From contig JANNUS010000005.1 of the NCBI GenBank assembly GCA_031395485.1, forward strand, positions 1 to 64,000: 64,000 bases of DNA, given 5' to 3'. Shown piece by piece: positions 45,396 to 53,841 of this stretch (position 1 is the stretch's first letter; each line of letters starts with the position of its first letter). Both the position numbers and the translations under genes were made by a program. This DNA is from UBA2336 sp031395485. GTDB lineage: Bacteria; Bacteroidota; Bacteroidia; Cytophagales; Cyclobacteriaceae. Under the pieces are notes generated by a model. The model saw only the letters and a program-made list of their open reading frames with translations, was not told the origin of the DNA and did not search any database.

Positions 45396-45809
45396 ATGAC
45401 GTTAGATGATATAGCAACAATTTCGGGTAAAGGTGGACTTTTCAAAGTTTTTAAACCCGCCAAGTCAGGTGTAATTCTCGAATCGCTCGATGACACCAAA
45501 GCTAAACTGGTAGCGACCGCCAATCATAAACTATCTATACTCAGTGAAATATCAATTTATACCACTGCGAAAGAGGGCACAGTAGCATTAGGTGATGTTC
45601 TAAAAAAAATACATACTTCCTTTGGGAATGATTTAGGCCTAGATGCCGAAGCCGATGCCAGTGAGTTAAAATCATTCTTGAAATCGGTATTACCCGAGTA
45701 TGATGAAGAACGGGTTTACGTTTCTGATATCAAGAAACTGGTAAAGTGGTACGGAGTAATAATGAAGTTTGCTCCTGAAATTATTCTTTCACCAGAAGAG
45801 AAAAAATAA
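45396..45809 (+). CDS. DUF5606 family protein
   Basis: A 137-residue cytosolic protein with no signal or membrane segment. It matches the Bacteroidota-specific DUF5606 family by its beginning (DDIATISGKGGLFKVF) and the central SLDDTKAKLVA and SILSEISIYT segments. The N-terminal half looks like a small beta-rich RNA- or protein-binding fold, but function is not known. Located 47 bases after engB and ending one base before the convergent fbp gene. Confidence 0.85.
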   Translation: MTLDDIATISGKGGLFKVFKPAKSGVILESLDDTKAKLVATANHKLSILSEISIYTTAKEGTVALGDVLKKIHTSFGNDLGLDAEADASELKSFLKSVLPEYDEERVYVSDIKKLVKWYGVIMKFAPEIILSPEEKK

Positions 45810-45810
45810 A

Positions 45811-46794
45811 TTAATAACGCTCTGCCTTCTCCACCATATTTTTTGATCCTACATAAAATGGTACGCGTTGGTGCAAGGCAATGGGTTTGATTTCCATAAT
45901 TCTATTTTTTCCATCGGTTGCTTTACCCCCGGCTTGCTCAACAATAAAAGCAAGTGCATTACATTCATACATCAATCGTAACTTGCCCTTCGGATCCTTA
46001 GCGGTAGCCGGATAGATGTAAATCCCTCCCTTTAATAAATTGCGATGAAAATCAGCCACCAACGAACCAATATATCGGCCTGTATAATTCTCCTCTTTAC
46101 AATACAGCACATAATCCTTAACAGATTGCGGGAATGAATTATATGAACCTTCATTGATAGAATAGATTTTTCCATCAACCGGAATTTTCATATTGGGGTG
46201 CGAAAGAAAATACTCGCCAAGTGAAGGTTCATACGTAAATCCATTTACGCCAAATCCGGCCGTGTATACCAACATGGTAGATGAACCATATAGTATATAG
46301 CCAGCAGCCACCTGCTCAGAACCATTTTGTAAAATATCAATATCCTGAATAGGTGTACCTACGGGGCTTTTTCTCCTATAAATAGAAAAGATCGTTCCGA
46401 TGGAAACATTTACATCAATATTGGAAGAGCCATCGAGCGGATCAATCGCAATAACATACTTACCATCGTTATTTAAATCCGTATAGGATTCATTCTCTTC
46501 CGAAATCAGAGCACAAGCCTCACCCCCTTTTGTAAGAGCCCGCGAAAACCGGATATTGGCCAGCACATCTAATTTTTGCTGCTGGTCACCAGCGGTATTA
46601 GTAGACCCTACCGAGCCCATAATGTCAATCAGCCCAGCTTTATTTACTTCACGATTAACGACCTTAGAGGCTAGCGCTATATCGCGTAGTAATTGTGATA
46701 GTTCACCACTCGCATAGGCAAATTGCTCCTGGTTGCTCTTAATAAAACGATCGAGAGCGCTGCCAATTGGTTCAGCTATCCGTGATTCTTCCAT
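45811..46794 (-). CDS. fbp: Fructose-1,6-bisphosphatase, class 1
   Basis: A 327-residue gluconeogenic enzyme that hydrolyses fructose 1,6-bisphosphate. The metal-binding block DPLDGSSNIDVNVSIGTIF, the Glu pair in ISEENE, the Lys/Arg/Tyr substrate segment (SLVADFHRNLLKGGIY) and the C-terminal ALAFIVEQAGG are all typical of class 1. Length is normal. It is divergent from the aspartate kinase gene with 82 bases between the starts, so their promoters must overlap. Confidence 0.97.
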   Translation of the reverse strand: MEESRIAEPIGSALDRFIKSNQEQFAYASGELSQLLRDIALASKVVNREVNKAGLIDIMGSVGSTNTAGDQQQKLDVLANIRFSRALTKGGEACALISEENESYTDLNNDGKYVIAIDPLDGSSNIDVNVSIGTIFSIYRRKSPVGTPIQDIDILQNGSEQVAAGYILYGSSTMLVYTAGFGVNGFTYEPSLGEYFLSHPNMKIPVDGKIYSINEGSYNSFPQSVKDYVLYCKEENYTGRYIGSLVADFHRNLLKGGIYIYPATAKDPKGKLRLMYECNALAFIVEQAGGKATDGKNRIMEIKPIALHQRVPFYVGSKNMVEKAERY

Positions 46795-46876
46795 ACTTTG
46801 AGGCTTAACTTTTTAAACTGATCTTTAGGCTTGTGAAAGGGTAAAGTTAGTTCGCAAACGATTTAGTTCAACGCTA

Positions 46877-48118
46877 ATGAAGGTTTTTAAATTTGGAGGA
46901 GCATCTCTTAAAAGTGCTGAAGCCATTAAAAATATGGCTGAAATCGTAAAATCAAATGCCACCGGGCAACTTCTGGTTGTGGTCTCGGCAATGGGCAAAA
47001 CTACGAATGGACTAGAGGGCATGTTGGATATTTTTAGCAAGGAAGGGGATTATACTGCATCGTTTGAAGCAATTAAAAAATACCATGTTGATATCTGTCG
47101 CGGACTTTTTCCGACTGCGAACCCTGTACTAAATAGGATAGACTTGATTTTCAATGACCTCAAAAAAAACCTACAGCTACCGGTTGATGATCGGGTTTAT
47201 GATCAAATAGTTTCCGTTGGCGAAATCGTCTCCTCAACAATTGTAGTGGAATATCTGCGCTTTATTGGTTTATCAAGTGTGTGGATTGATTCAAGAAAGT
47301 ATATCGTAACAGATCAAACCTTTCGTGAAGGAAAAGTTCAATGGATAAAAACTGAAGAGCGGATCACCCCATTGCAACTGTTACTGAAAAACAAGGTTAT
47401 TGTCACCCCAGGTTTTATTGGCGCTACCGAAGATGGCGTTACCACAACGCTTGGTCGCGAAGGCTCTGATTTCACGGCTGCTATTTTTGCATCGGGCTTG
47501 TCAGCCGAATCTGTTACCATTTGGAAAGATGTGCCGGGCGTAATGAGTGCTGATCCAAAACGCCTTGAAAACGCTACAGTATTTGCTGAGTTGCCTTTCA
47601 AAGAGGCAGCGGAGATGACCTATTATGGTGCTTCGGTTATTCATCCTAAAACGATACAACCGCTGGCGCTTAAACAAATTCCATTGTATGTAAAAAATTT
47701 CGATGACCCATCCTTACCTGGAACAAAAATTCACGAGTGTCACATTGATAACTTACCTCCCCTAATTGTTTTCAAGGATAACCAATGTTTGATATCATGC
47801 AAGGTTACCGACTATACATTTTTAAATGAGCAACAATTAAGCTCCATCTTTAACGCGCTTTCTGAGCTTGATATAAAAATAAATGTGATGCAGAATTCTG
47901 CCATTTCGTTTTCATTCTGTATCGACTTTCAAGAGAATAAAGTAATGGCGTTGATTGATAAATTACAACATCGATTTGAAGTGTATTACAACACAGGGTT
48001 GACATTAATTACCGTAAAAAATTATAACGAGGAGGCTTTCAACACGTACCGTAAAAAAACAGGTGTTATGATTGAACAATCATCGCGGTCAACACTGCAA
48101 GTACTTGTTAAGATTTAA
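46877..48118 (+). CDS. Aspartate kinase
   Basis: A 413-residue kinase that phosphorylates aspartate, the first step to lysine, threonine, methionine and diaminopimelate. Motifs are KFGGASLKSA (ATP and substrate), TLGREGSDFTAA, and the kinase-end block TYYGASVIHPKTIQP. The C-terminal 120 residues carry an ACT-type regulatory region, so feedback control by lysine or threonine is expected but the effector cannot be told. It is not fused to homoserine dehydrogenase. Its 3' end overlaps the convergent phosphatase gene by 11 bases; the nearest plus-strand terminator is at 48694. Confidence 0.93.
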   Translation: MKVFKFGGASLKSAEAIKNMAEIVKSNATGQLLVVVSAMGKTTNGLEGMLDIFSKEGDYTASFEAIKKYHVDICRGLFPTANPVLNRIDLIFNDLKKNLQLPVDDRVYDQIVSVGEIVSSTIVVEYLRFIGLSSVWIDSRKYIVTDQTFREGKVQWIKTEERITPLQLLLKNKVIVTPGFIGATEDGVTTTLGREGSDFTAAIFASGLSAESVTIWKDVPGVMSADPKRLENATVFAELPFKEAAEMTYYGASVIHPKTIQPLALKQIPLYVKNFDDPSLPGTKIHECHIDNLPPLIVFKDNQCLISCKVTDYTFLNEQQLSSIFNALSELDIKINVMQNSAISFSFCIDFQENKVMALIDKLQHRFEVYYNTGLTLITVKNYNEEAFNTYRKKTGVMIEQSSRSTLQVLVKI

Positions 48119-48593
48119 GATACTTTTCTTGCAGAAATTGAATAAATGCAACTACTGAGCAGTCCAAAATTTCAAATACTTCCTGAAATTGAAGTTCGGT
48201 TCCATAATATGGGTCGGGAACTTCACTGCCATTTCGCGCATCGTCATAACTTCGCATGAGTGTAATCTTATTGGCATAAAGTTTCGCTCCTTCTACTGTT
48301 ACTATATTTTGAATATTACTATTATCCATCGCTATAATGAAATCATAATACGCCATGTCGGCTGATGTAAGTTGTCGCCCACGATGATCAATAAGAATTC
48401 CATTTTTTCTGGCATTAGAAATCGTGTGCGGGTCTGATGAATCACCGATATGATAATTGGAGGTTCCGCATGAATCAGCTTCCACTAGGTGATTAAGCCC
48501 AATTTCCAAAATCCTCTTTTTAAAAATTGCTTCAGCCAGTGGCGATCGGCAAATGTTACCTAAACACACAAACAAAACCTTAACCCTAACCAT
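48108..48593 (-). CDS. Low-molecular-weight protein-tyrosine phosphatase
   Basis: A 161-residue phosphatase of the LMW-PTP/arsenate-reductase-like fold. The P-loop CLGNICRS (Cys10 nucleophile, Arg16) is followed by PLAEAIF, and DPYYG carries the general-acid Asp near the C-terminus. Such enzymes often remove phosphate from tyrosine kinases of polysaccharide export, but none is nearby. The ATG at 48593 is preferred to a GTG at 48605. Its end lies inside the 3' end of the aspartate kinase gene. Confidence 0.92.
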   Translation of the reverse strand: MVRVKVLFVCLGNICRSPLAEAIFKKRILEIGLNHLVEADSCGTSNYHIGDSSDPHTISNARKNGILIDHRGRQLTSADMAYYDFIIAMDNSNIQNIVTVEGAKLYANKITLMRSYDDARNGSEVPDPYYGTELQFQEVFEILDCSVVAFIQFLQEKYLKS

Positions 48594-48693
48594 ATGAAAT
48601 AGCACAATTCGTCTATAAAAATAATCGAAACTGGGTTACAATAGCCAAGATTTAGTTATTTAACAACTCATAGCAATTATGCATATGGGTTTG

Positions 48694-48734
48694 GAAAGCC
48701 TTCCTTCACTTGCTCGAAGGGGGCTTTCTTTTTT
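48694..48734 (+). terminator. Orphan plus-strand terminator
   Basis: GAAAGCCTTCCTTC pairs with GAAGGGGGCTTTC around an eight-base loop and is followed by TTTTTTT. There is no plus-strand gene between aspartate kinase (stop 48118) and here; the intervening DNA is antisense to the phosphatase gene. It may end a long aspartate kinase transcript or a small RNA. Confidence 0.75.
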
Positions 48735-48782
48735 TCGCCCTGTTAATCCTCAAATCTTCCAAAAGTGTATGACTTATAACCT

Positions 48783-48811
48783 TTTGTGGTAAGGTTATTT
48801 TTCTAGATTTG
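48783..48811 (+). promoter_or_regulatory. Promoter of the enoyl-CoA hydratase gene
   Basis: TTTG at 48783-48786 and TAGATTTG at 48804-48811 are 17 bases apart. The -7 box is a full match to TAnnTTTG. The gene starts 15 bases after it, giving a very short leader. Confidence 0.5.
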
Positions 48812-48825
48812 TGAAAATCTATACC

Positions 48826-49599
48826 ATGGAATTCATCAAAATTACGGAGCAGTATCAGCCAGGAATTGCCCTTCTTCAACTCTATCGACCGAAAGAATTA
48901 AACGCTCTTAATCCGCAACTAATGCAGGAAGTGCGTGATGCATTATTTGCGTTCGATAAAAACGAGAATATAAAAGTTATCATCATTACTGGAAACGATC
49001 AGGCTTTTGCTGCCGGTGCCGATATTAAACAGATGGCTGATAAATCGGCTATTGATATGCAAATCATGGATCAGTTCAGTACATGGGATCAGATCAGGCG
49101 AACTAAGAAACCAATCATCGCGGCTGTATCAGGTTTTGCGTTAGGAGGCGGCTGCGAGTTTGTAATGACCTGCGATATGGTGATTGCATCGGAAACAGCA
49201 AAGTTTGGTCAGCCAGAAATTAAAATTGGTACGATGCCGGGGGCGGGAGGAACGCAACGATTAACAAAAGCAATTGGCAAAGCGAAGGCAATGGAATTGA
49301 TTCTTACTGGACGTTTCCTGTCTGCACAGGAAGCCCACTTCTATGGCTTAGTTAATAAAGTTGTACCGGTAGAAATGTACATGCACGAAGCTGTTGAGTT
49401 GGCGAAAGAAATTGCTCAAATGTCAACCATCGCAGTACAACTTGCCAAAGAAGCGGTGAATCGTTCATTTGAAACTCAATTAGATGAAGGGCTGATGTTT
49501 GAACGGAAAAATTTCTATCTGACGTTTGCCTCCGAAGATCAGAAAGAAGGGATGAAAGCATTTATCGAAAAAAGAAAGCCTGTGTACAAAGGGAAATAA
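48826..49599 (+). CDS. Enoyl-CoA hydratase
   Basis: A 257-residue crotonase-family enzyme that hydrates 2-enoyl-CoA in fatty-acid oxidation. Visible are AAGADIKQMA (oxyanion-hole Ala-Gly), AVSGFALGGGCEF (second oxyanion Gly and first catalytic Glu region), and PEIKIGTMPGAGGTQRL with the second catalytic Glu position. Both Glu are present, in keeping with a true hydratase. The ATG at 48826 is used; a GTG at 48811 would lie within the promoter box. It is a single gene with its own promoter and a shared terminator downstream. Confidence 0.93.
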   Translation: MEFIKITEQYQPGIALLQLYRPKELNALNPQLMQEVRDALFAFDKNENIKVIIITGNDQAFAAGADIKQMADKSAIDMQIMDQFSTWDQIRRTKKPIIAAVSGFALGGGCEFVMTCDMVIASETAKFGQPEIKIGTMPGAGGTQRLTKAIGKAKAMELILTGRFLSAQEAHFYGLVNKVVPVEMYMHEAVELAKEIAQMSTIAVQLAKEAVNRSFETQLDEGLMFERKNFYLTFASEDQKEGMKAFIEKRKPVYKGK

Positions 49600-49601
49600 A
49601 A

Positions 49602-49633
49602 AAAGTCTCCTCGATAAAAATCGAAAAGACTTT
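49602..49633. terminator. Bidirectional intrinsic terminator
   Basis: AAAGTCT and AGACTTT, with an inner TCGAT/ATCGA stem, form a long hairpin with A- and T-rich ends on both sides. It lies between the convergent enoyl-CoA hydratase and DUF6588-like genes. Confidence 0.75.
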
Positions 49634-49651
49634 ACCTTATATTTTTCTTTT

Positions 49652-50668
49652 CTATCGTACGTTGATTCCGAATCCTACTGTAAGTGCGCTATACTTTTGA
49701 AAAGTATAATCTCCATGAAAAGTAATTACGGCTAATTTCAATCGCATACCGGCAGTTGCACGTGGGCCAGAAAATGCCACACTTAAATCAACTGGATCTT
49801 TAACGGGTACGCCATCTAAATCATACGTGCCCTTCACTGCCAGATTTGACTTTGAAAAATTATAGCCAACTCCTCCATAAAAGGTGAGAACGGCAATTTT
49901 TTTCGAAACCAAAGCCTGAATAGTAGTGGCACTCACCTTGAACTCCCCTTTTTTTGTTGGATCAGTATCGTCTAACTCTGCATTCACACTCATTCGTGTA
50001 TAGCCTACAAACCCTGAAAGATCAAAAGGCAACATTTTTATGCCCGGGATATATTGCTTCACATCGTGCATAACACCAACACCAAACAACGAAAACTTCG
50101 CTTCATCACTTCCAACAGAAGGCACAAAACGAAACTTAATATCAATACTCTTTGGCAAACCAAAGCCAAGGTTAACAACCGGAACGGGCAGCCTGCTCAT
50201 GGGTAAGTCTGCAATTCCAACACCTTCAATGCCTGCAAATGGTGCTGATGGCGCAGGCGCTACAAAATCATATCCCGAACTTGTGTTGCTAGGACCGAAT
50301 ACCGTTGGCACTTTACCAGTACCCGTGCCGGAAGTTACTGACTGACCAGAATGATCCGTTACTAATTCAATGTTTTGCAGTTTGCTATTGTTCACTGTAA
50401 AAAACTTATCAGAAGATGGTATTGCTATTGCAGCAACTGATATTGTTAAGTCGACACCGAATTTTTTATGAGGCTTCGCAGTATTATACCAACCCTGATT
50501 AAGACCAGCCCCTAAAGCCTTCATAAACGGTGCGGTATAACCTTCCATAAGGTAATTTGCATCTGCCTTGCTTCCGCTTATTAAATCATCCAGATTTTGG
50601 GCTACTAAGTGACCCGATAATGGTACAAATACCACACAAAAGCCTACTACTTTTATTAATTGTCTCAT
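49652..50668 (-). CDS. Outer-membrane protein, DUF6588-like
   Basis: A 338-residue exported protein with a signal peptide (cut after HLVA, QN). The segment DLISGSKADANYLMEGYTAPFMKALGAGLNQGWYNTAKPHKKFGVDLT and the later beta-strand pattern fit the Bacteroidota DUF6588 family of outer-membrane barrel-like proteins of unknown function. The last residues VGFGINVR look like the end of a barrel. It stands alone between a bidirectional terminator and the divergent waaA gene. Confidence 0.7.
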   Translation of the reverse strand: MRQLIKVVGFCVVFVPLSGHLVAQNLDDLISGSKADANYLMEGYTAPFMKALGAGLNQGWYNTAKPHKKFGVDLTISVAAIAIPSSDKFFTVNNSKLQNIELVTDHSGQSVTSGTGTGKVPTVFGPSNTSSGYDFVAPAPSAPFAGIEGVGIADLPMSRLPVPVVNLGFGLPKSIDIKFRFVPSVGSDEAKFSLFGVGVMHDVKQYIPGIKMLPFDLSGFVGYTRMSVNAELDDTDPTKKGEFKVSATTIQALVSKKIAVLTFYGGVGYNFSKSNLAVKGTYDLDGVPVKDPVDLSVAFSGPRATAGMRLKLAVITFHGDYTFQKYSALTVGFGINVR

Positions 50669-50772
50669 ACGATTTTAAGTTTAAAAGTCGAATTAGGTTA
50701 ATTTTCAGATATGTTGATTCAAAACAGGTAAAAAAGGTAATCATTAAAGGTACAGTTTTCTAATTTTAAAGC

Positions 50773-52017
50773 ATGGTTTATCTCTACAATCTTGCCATTG
50801 GTGCGCTTAGACTTATCTATCGACTCAGTGGTATTGTTAATCCAAAAGCTCTACTCTTTAATAATGGCCAGAAAAATATTATTAAAAATATCAAGGCGTC
50901 ACTGTCTAGAACCAGCCAGCCCCTTATTTGGGTTCACTGCGCATCGTTGGGTGAGTTTGAGCAGGGAAGGCCCGTGATGGAGAAATTAAAAATTGAATTT
51001 CCATCCCATAAAATTATGCTCACGTTCTTCTCGCCTTCAGGGTTTGAAGTCCGCAAAAATTACGATAAGGCAGACTATATTTTTTATCTACCCTGGGATA
51101 CGCGCAAAAATGCTAGTCGCCTGCTTGAGCTTACAAAACCAGTTTTAGCAATTTTTGTTAAATATGAATTTTGGTTTCATTACACCACTGAACTAAAAAA
51201 AAGAAACATCCCCATACTCTCTGTTTCTGCAATTTTTAGACCTAGCCAATTGTTCTTTAAAAGTTATGGCGGCTTCTACCGAAGGATACTCTTGAACTTT
51301 AATCATTTCTTTGTACAGAATGATGAGTCGATCCGGTTGTTGAAATCGTTGGGGATACAAAATTGCACAAAAGCCGGAGATACCCGATTTGATAGGGTAA
51401 TTGAGATGGCAAATAAAGCCGAAGAAATTGCTGTGGTTAGGAAATTCAAGAACAATGAAAAAGTTATGGTCGTTGGCAGTTGCTGGCCCGAAGATCTTGA
51501 CGTACTCATTCCATTTATTAACGAAAATTACTATACTATAAAGTTTATCATTGCTCCGCATGAAGTCTCCGAATCTTTTATTGCCGGTTTAGAAAAGGTG
51601 CTCAACTCTGAAAATATTCGCTACTCTCAAGTAAGCGGAAAAAAAATAGAAGACTATCAGGTCTTGATCATTGATAACGTTGGGATGCTGAGCACACTAT
51701 ACAAATATGGCGAGTTTGCTTACGTAGGTGGTGCCTTTGGAAAAGGGCTTCATAATATTTTGGAAGCTGCATGTTACGGTATCCCCATTTTTTTTGGAAA
51801 TACAAACTATCAAAAATTTCAAGAAGCCGTTGACTTGATTAATCGTGGCGGAGCTTTTGAAGTGGCCGACTATTTGGATTTTAAACATAAATATGAAATG
51901 ATAAACCTTCCGCAAACATTTTTACTCGCCTGTGAAGTAACGAAGCAATATGTGGAAGAGAATCTGGGAGCTACCGAAAAAGTAATGGCCTATAGCAGAA
52001 AACTATTAAACGCATGA
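50773..52017 (+). CDS. waaA: 3-deoxy-D-manno-octulosonate (Kdo) transferase
   Basis: A 414-residue GT-B glycosyltransferase (GT30) that adds Kdo to lipid A precursor at the inner membrane. An N-terminal membrane anchor (about 1-18) precedes the family motif HCASLGEFEQGRP with catalytic Glu61 and Glu63 region; VKYEFWF, SVSAIFRPSQ, KAGDTRFDRV and the C-terminal GGAFGKGLHNILEA are all typical. Its TGA overlaps the rsgA start (ATGA, 52014-52017), so the genes are coupled. Confidence 0.95.
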   Translation: MVYLYNLAIGALRLIYRLSGIVNPKALLFNNGQKNIIKNIKASLSRTSQPLIWVHCASLGEFEQGRPVMEKLKIEFPSHKIMLTFFSPSGFEVRKNYDKADYIFYLPWDTRKNASRLLELTKPVLAIFVKYEFWFHYTTELKKRNIPILSVSAIFRPSQLFFKSYGGFYRRILLNFNHFFVQNDESIRLLKSLGIQNCTKAGDTRFDRVIEMANKAEEIAVVRKFKNNEKVMVVGSCWPEDLDVLIPFINENYYTIKFIIAPHEVSESFIAGLEKVLNSENIRYSQVSGKKIEDYQVLIIDNVGMLSTLYKYGEFAYVGGAFGKGLHNILEAACYGIPIFFGNTNYQKFQEAVDLINRGGAFEVADYLDFKHKYEMINLPQTFLLACEVTKQYVEENLGATEKVMAYSRKLLNA

Positions 52018-52928
52018 AAGGGCTTGTAATGCTGTCTACCGGTTCATGGTATGATGTTTTATTGGAAGAAGGTAAAACGATGAAGTGCAGGTTGCGTGGC
52101 AAGCTCCGGCTGGAAGGAATTAAGGAGACAAACCCTATTGCCGTTGGTGACCACGTGTCATTTGACATCGAAAATGATGAAGGTATAATTCATACAATTC
52201 TACCCCGAAAAAATTACATCGTTCGGCAATCTGTAAAGAAGACTGGGCACTCACACGTTATCGCTGCCAACATTGATCAGGCAATGCTTATTGCTACCGT
52301 CAAGCAACCCCGAACTTCACTTGGCTTTATTGATCGCTTTTTAGTAGCAGCCGAGTCGTTTCGAATCCCGCAAATAGTAGTATTCAATAAAAAAGATTTA
52401 CTTAATAGTAATGCTCATCAAGCACAAAATAGTCTGATGAAATTGTACGAACATATTGGTGCGCGTTGTATCGAGATTTCAGCATTAGAAGAAGATCAGC
52501 AAGCGATAAGAAATCTATTAGAAGGAAAAATAACATTGCTTGCTGGTCATTCAGGTGTTGGAAAGTCAACGCTACTCAATAAGCTAGCTCCGGGCATCGA
52601 TCAAAAAACAAACGAAATATCCGGATTCTCTGAAAAAGGAATTCACACAACAACATTTGCAGAAATGTTTCAATTAAACGAAACAACCTTTATTATTGAC
52701 ACGCCAGGAATTAAAGAATTTGGTTTGCTGGATATATCAAAAGAAGAACTTTCAGACTACTTTCCAGAAATGCGCGACTCCCGATTAAATTGCAAATTTG
52801 GATCAAGTTGCATACATGTTAACGAACCAAAATGCGCCATACTCGATGCTGTTAAAACTGGTGCTATAACAACATCGCGATACGAAAGTTATTATAGCAT
52901 GGTGATGGGTGAGGATAATCGGAAGTAA
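52014..52928 (+). CDS. rsgA: Ribosome small-subunit-dependent GTPase A
   Basis: A 304-residue circularly permuted GTPase for 30S subunit maturation. An N-terminal OB fold (about 1-75; VGDHVSFD) is followed by G4 NKKDL, then G1 GHSGVGKSTLLN, G2 TTT, G3 DTPGIKEFG, in the permuted order, and a C-terminal zinc finger C-x5-C-x-H-x5-C (CKFGSSCIHVNEPKC). It overlaps waaA by four bases. Its end lies seven bases from the convergent glycosyltransferase gene and next to a palindrome. Confidence 0.96.
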   Translation: MKGLVMLSTGSWYDVLLEEGKTMKCRLRGKLRLEGIKETNPIAVGDHVSFDIENDEGIIHTILPRKNYIVRQSVKKTGHSHVIAANIDQAMLIATVKQPRTSLGFIDRFLVAAESFRIPQIVVFNKKDLLNSNAHQAQNSLMKLYEHIGARCIEISALEEDQQAIRNLLEGKITLLAGHSGVGKSTLLNKLAPGIDQKTNEISGFSEKGIHTTTFAEMFQLNETTFIIDTPGIKEFGLLDISKEELSDYFPEMRDSRLNCKFGSSCIHVNEPKCAILDAVKTGAITTSRYESYYSMVMGEDNRK

Positions 52929-52935
52929 GAGACTG

Positions 52936-53841
52936 TCAGCCTGAACTTGTTGAACGCAGAGCCGGTTCAGGCTTCGTAATCGCAACCTGCCATCGCTTGT
53001 TTTTTAGCCATAGAAAAAATAACTGGGCGACAATTTTAACATTCAATAGTCGTAAATTCAGCTTTGCTTCATTTAATATTCTTCCCGATAATGCTTTTTG
53101 CTCCGTTTCGGTTTTATTAAGGCTCAAAATTTTCTCACATACTTTCAACGTTGTATTGGAATCCTTGCTGAATAACACAAACTGTTTTTTAGCCATTGCG
53201 CTTTCCGTTATTCGCTTCTTTACTAAAACAGCTGGCGAGTATTTGTATTTAAATTTTCTTGACGAACGTATTAAAAAATCAAAATCCTCATACGTAAGAG
53301 CTTCATCATATCCGCCAAGGTGATTCATCACTGCTCGCGTAAACAGCATGCTGGGTGGACAAATAAAATATCTGCTTATCAGATTAATGTATACATCGCC
53401 TTGAGGAATAGTTACGTGCGGAAACCGATTGGAATGTAAACGCAACCGAATTCCATCTTCCGAAATCATTTCGGCATCAGAAAAATGAACGCCATATTCC
53501 TTGCCGGCTTGTTGTAGCGCGTTTACTCCTTCCTCAACTCGCATAGGAAGCAACACGTCATCGGCAGCAAAATCAATCAGGTATTCACCTTTCGCCAGCA
53601 TTAGGCCTCTATTAAAAGCTTTACAGTTCCCAAGATTGCTTTGCAATGGAAGAAATTGAATGGCTGGATGCTCGGCTATCACATGTTTGATTACAGATAC
53701 GCTGTTATCCGTGCTGGCATCATCCACAACAATTAGTTGTATGTTTGGATAGCGCTGATTCAATACAGATTCGATGGCCTCCTGTACAAATCGAGATTGA
53801 TTATAACACAAACATATGACCGTAACGAGCGGAGAAGACAT
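52936..53841 (-). CDS. Family 2 glycosyltransferase
   Basis: A 301-residue GT-A glycosyltransferase. CLCYNQSRFVQEAIESVL, VVDDASTDNS (about 39-48) and DFAADDVLLP (about 92-101) are the nucleotide-sugar and metal-binding motifs; GGYDEALTYEDFDF is the acceptor/catalytic region. It probably builds a surface polysaccharide; no membrane helix is present. Unusually, the last dozen residues (PEPALRSTSSG) and the stop are encoded by a palindromic element at 52938-52973, so the natural C-terminus may have been replaced. The start shares one base with the acetyltransferase gene upstream, indicating co-transcription. Confidence 0.9.
   Translation of the reverse strand: MSSPLVTVICLCYNQSRFVQEAIESVLNQRYPNIQLIVVDDASTDNSVSVIKHVIAEHPAIQFLPLQSNLGNCKAFNRGLMLAKGEYLIDFAADDVLLPMRVEEGVNALQQAGKEYGVHFSDAEMISEDGIRLRLHSNRFPHVTIPQGDVYINLISRYFICPPSMLFTRAVMNHLGGYDEALTYEDFDFLIRSSRKFKYKYSPAVLVKKRITESAMAKKQFVLFSKDSNTTLKVCEKILSLNKTETEQKALSGRILNEAKLNLRLLNVKIVAQLFFLWLKNKRWQVAITKPEPALRSTSSG
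52938..52973. repeat. REP-like palindrome between rsgA and the glycosyltransferase gene
   Basis: AGCCTGAAC (52938-52946) and GTTCAGGCT (52965-52973) form a perfect nine-base stem. The surrounding text, TGTCAGCCTGAACTTGTTGAA, resembles the ubiquitous TGTCAGCCTGAGCTTGTCGAA-type repeat of Bacteroidota and other genomes. It encodes the C-terminus of the glycosyltransferase and may also stop transcription from both sides. Confidence 0.65.

Noticed and set aside
48685..48795. Possible 36-codon reading frame over the orphan terminator
   Set aside because: It runs through the hairpin and T-run and has no recognisable ribosome site or protein features.
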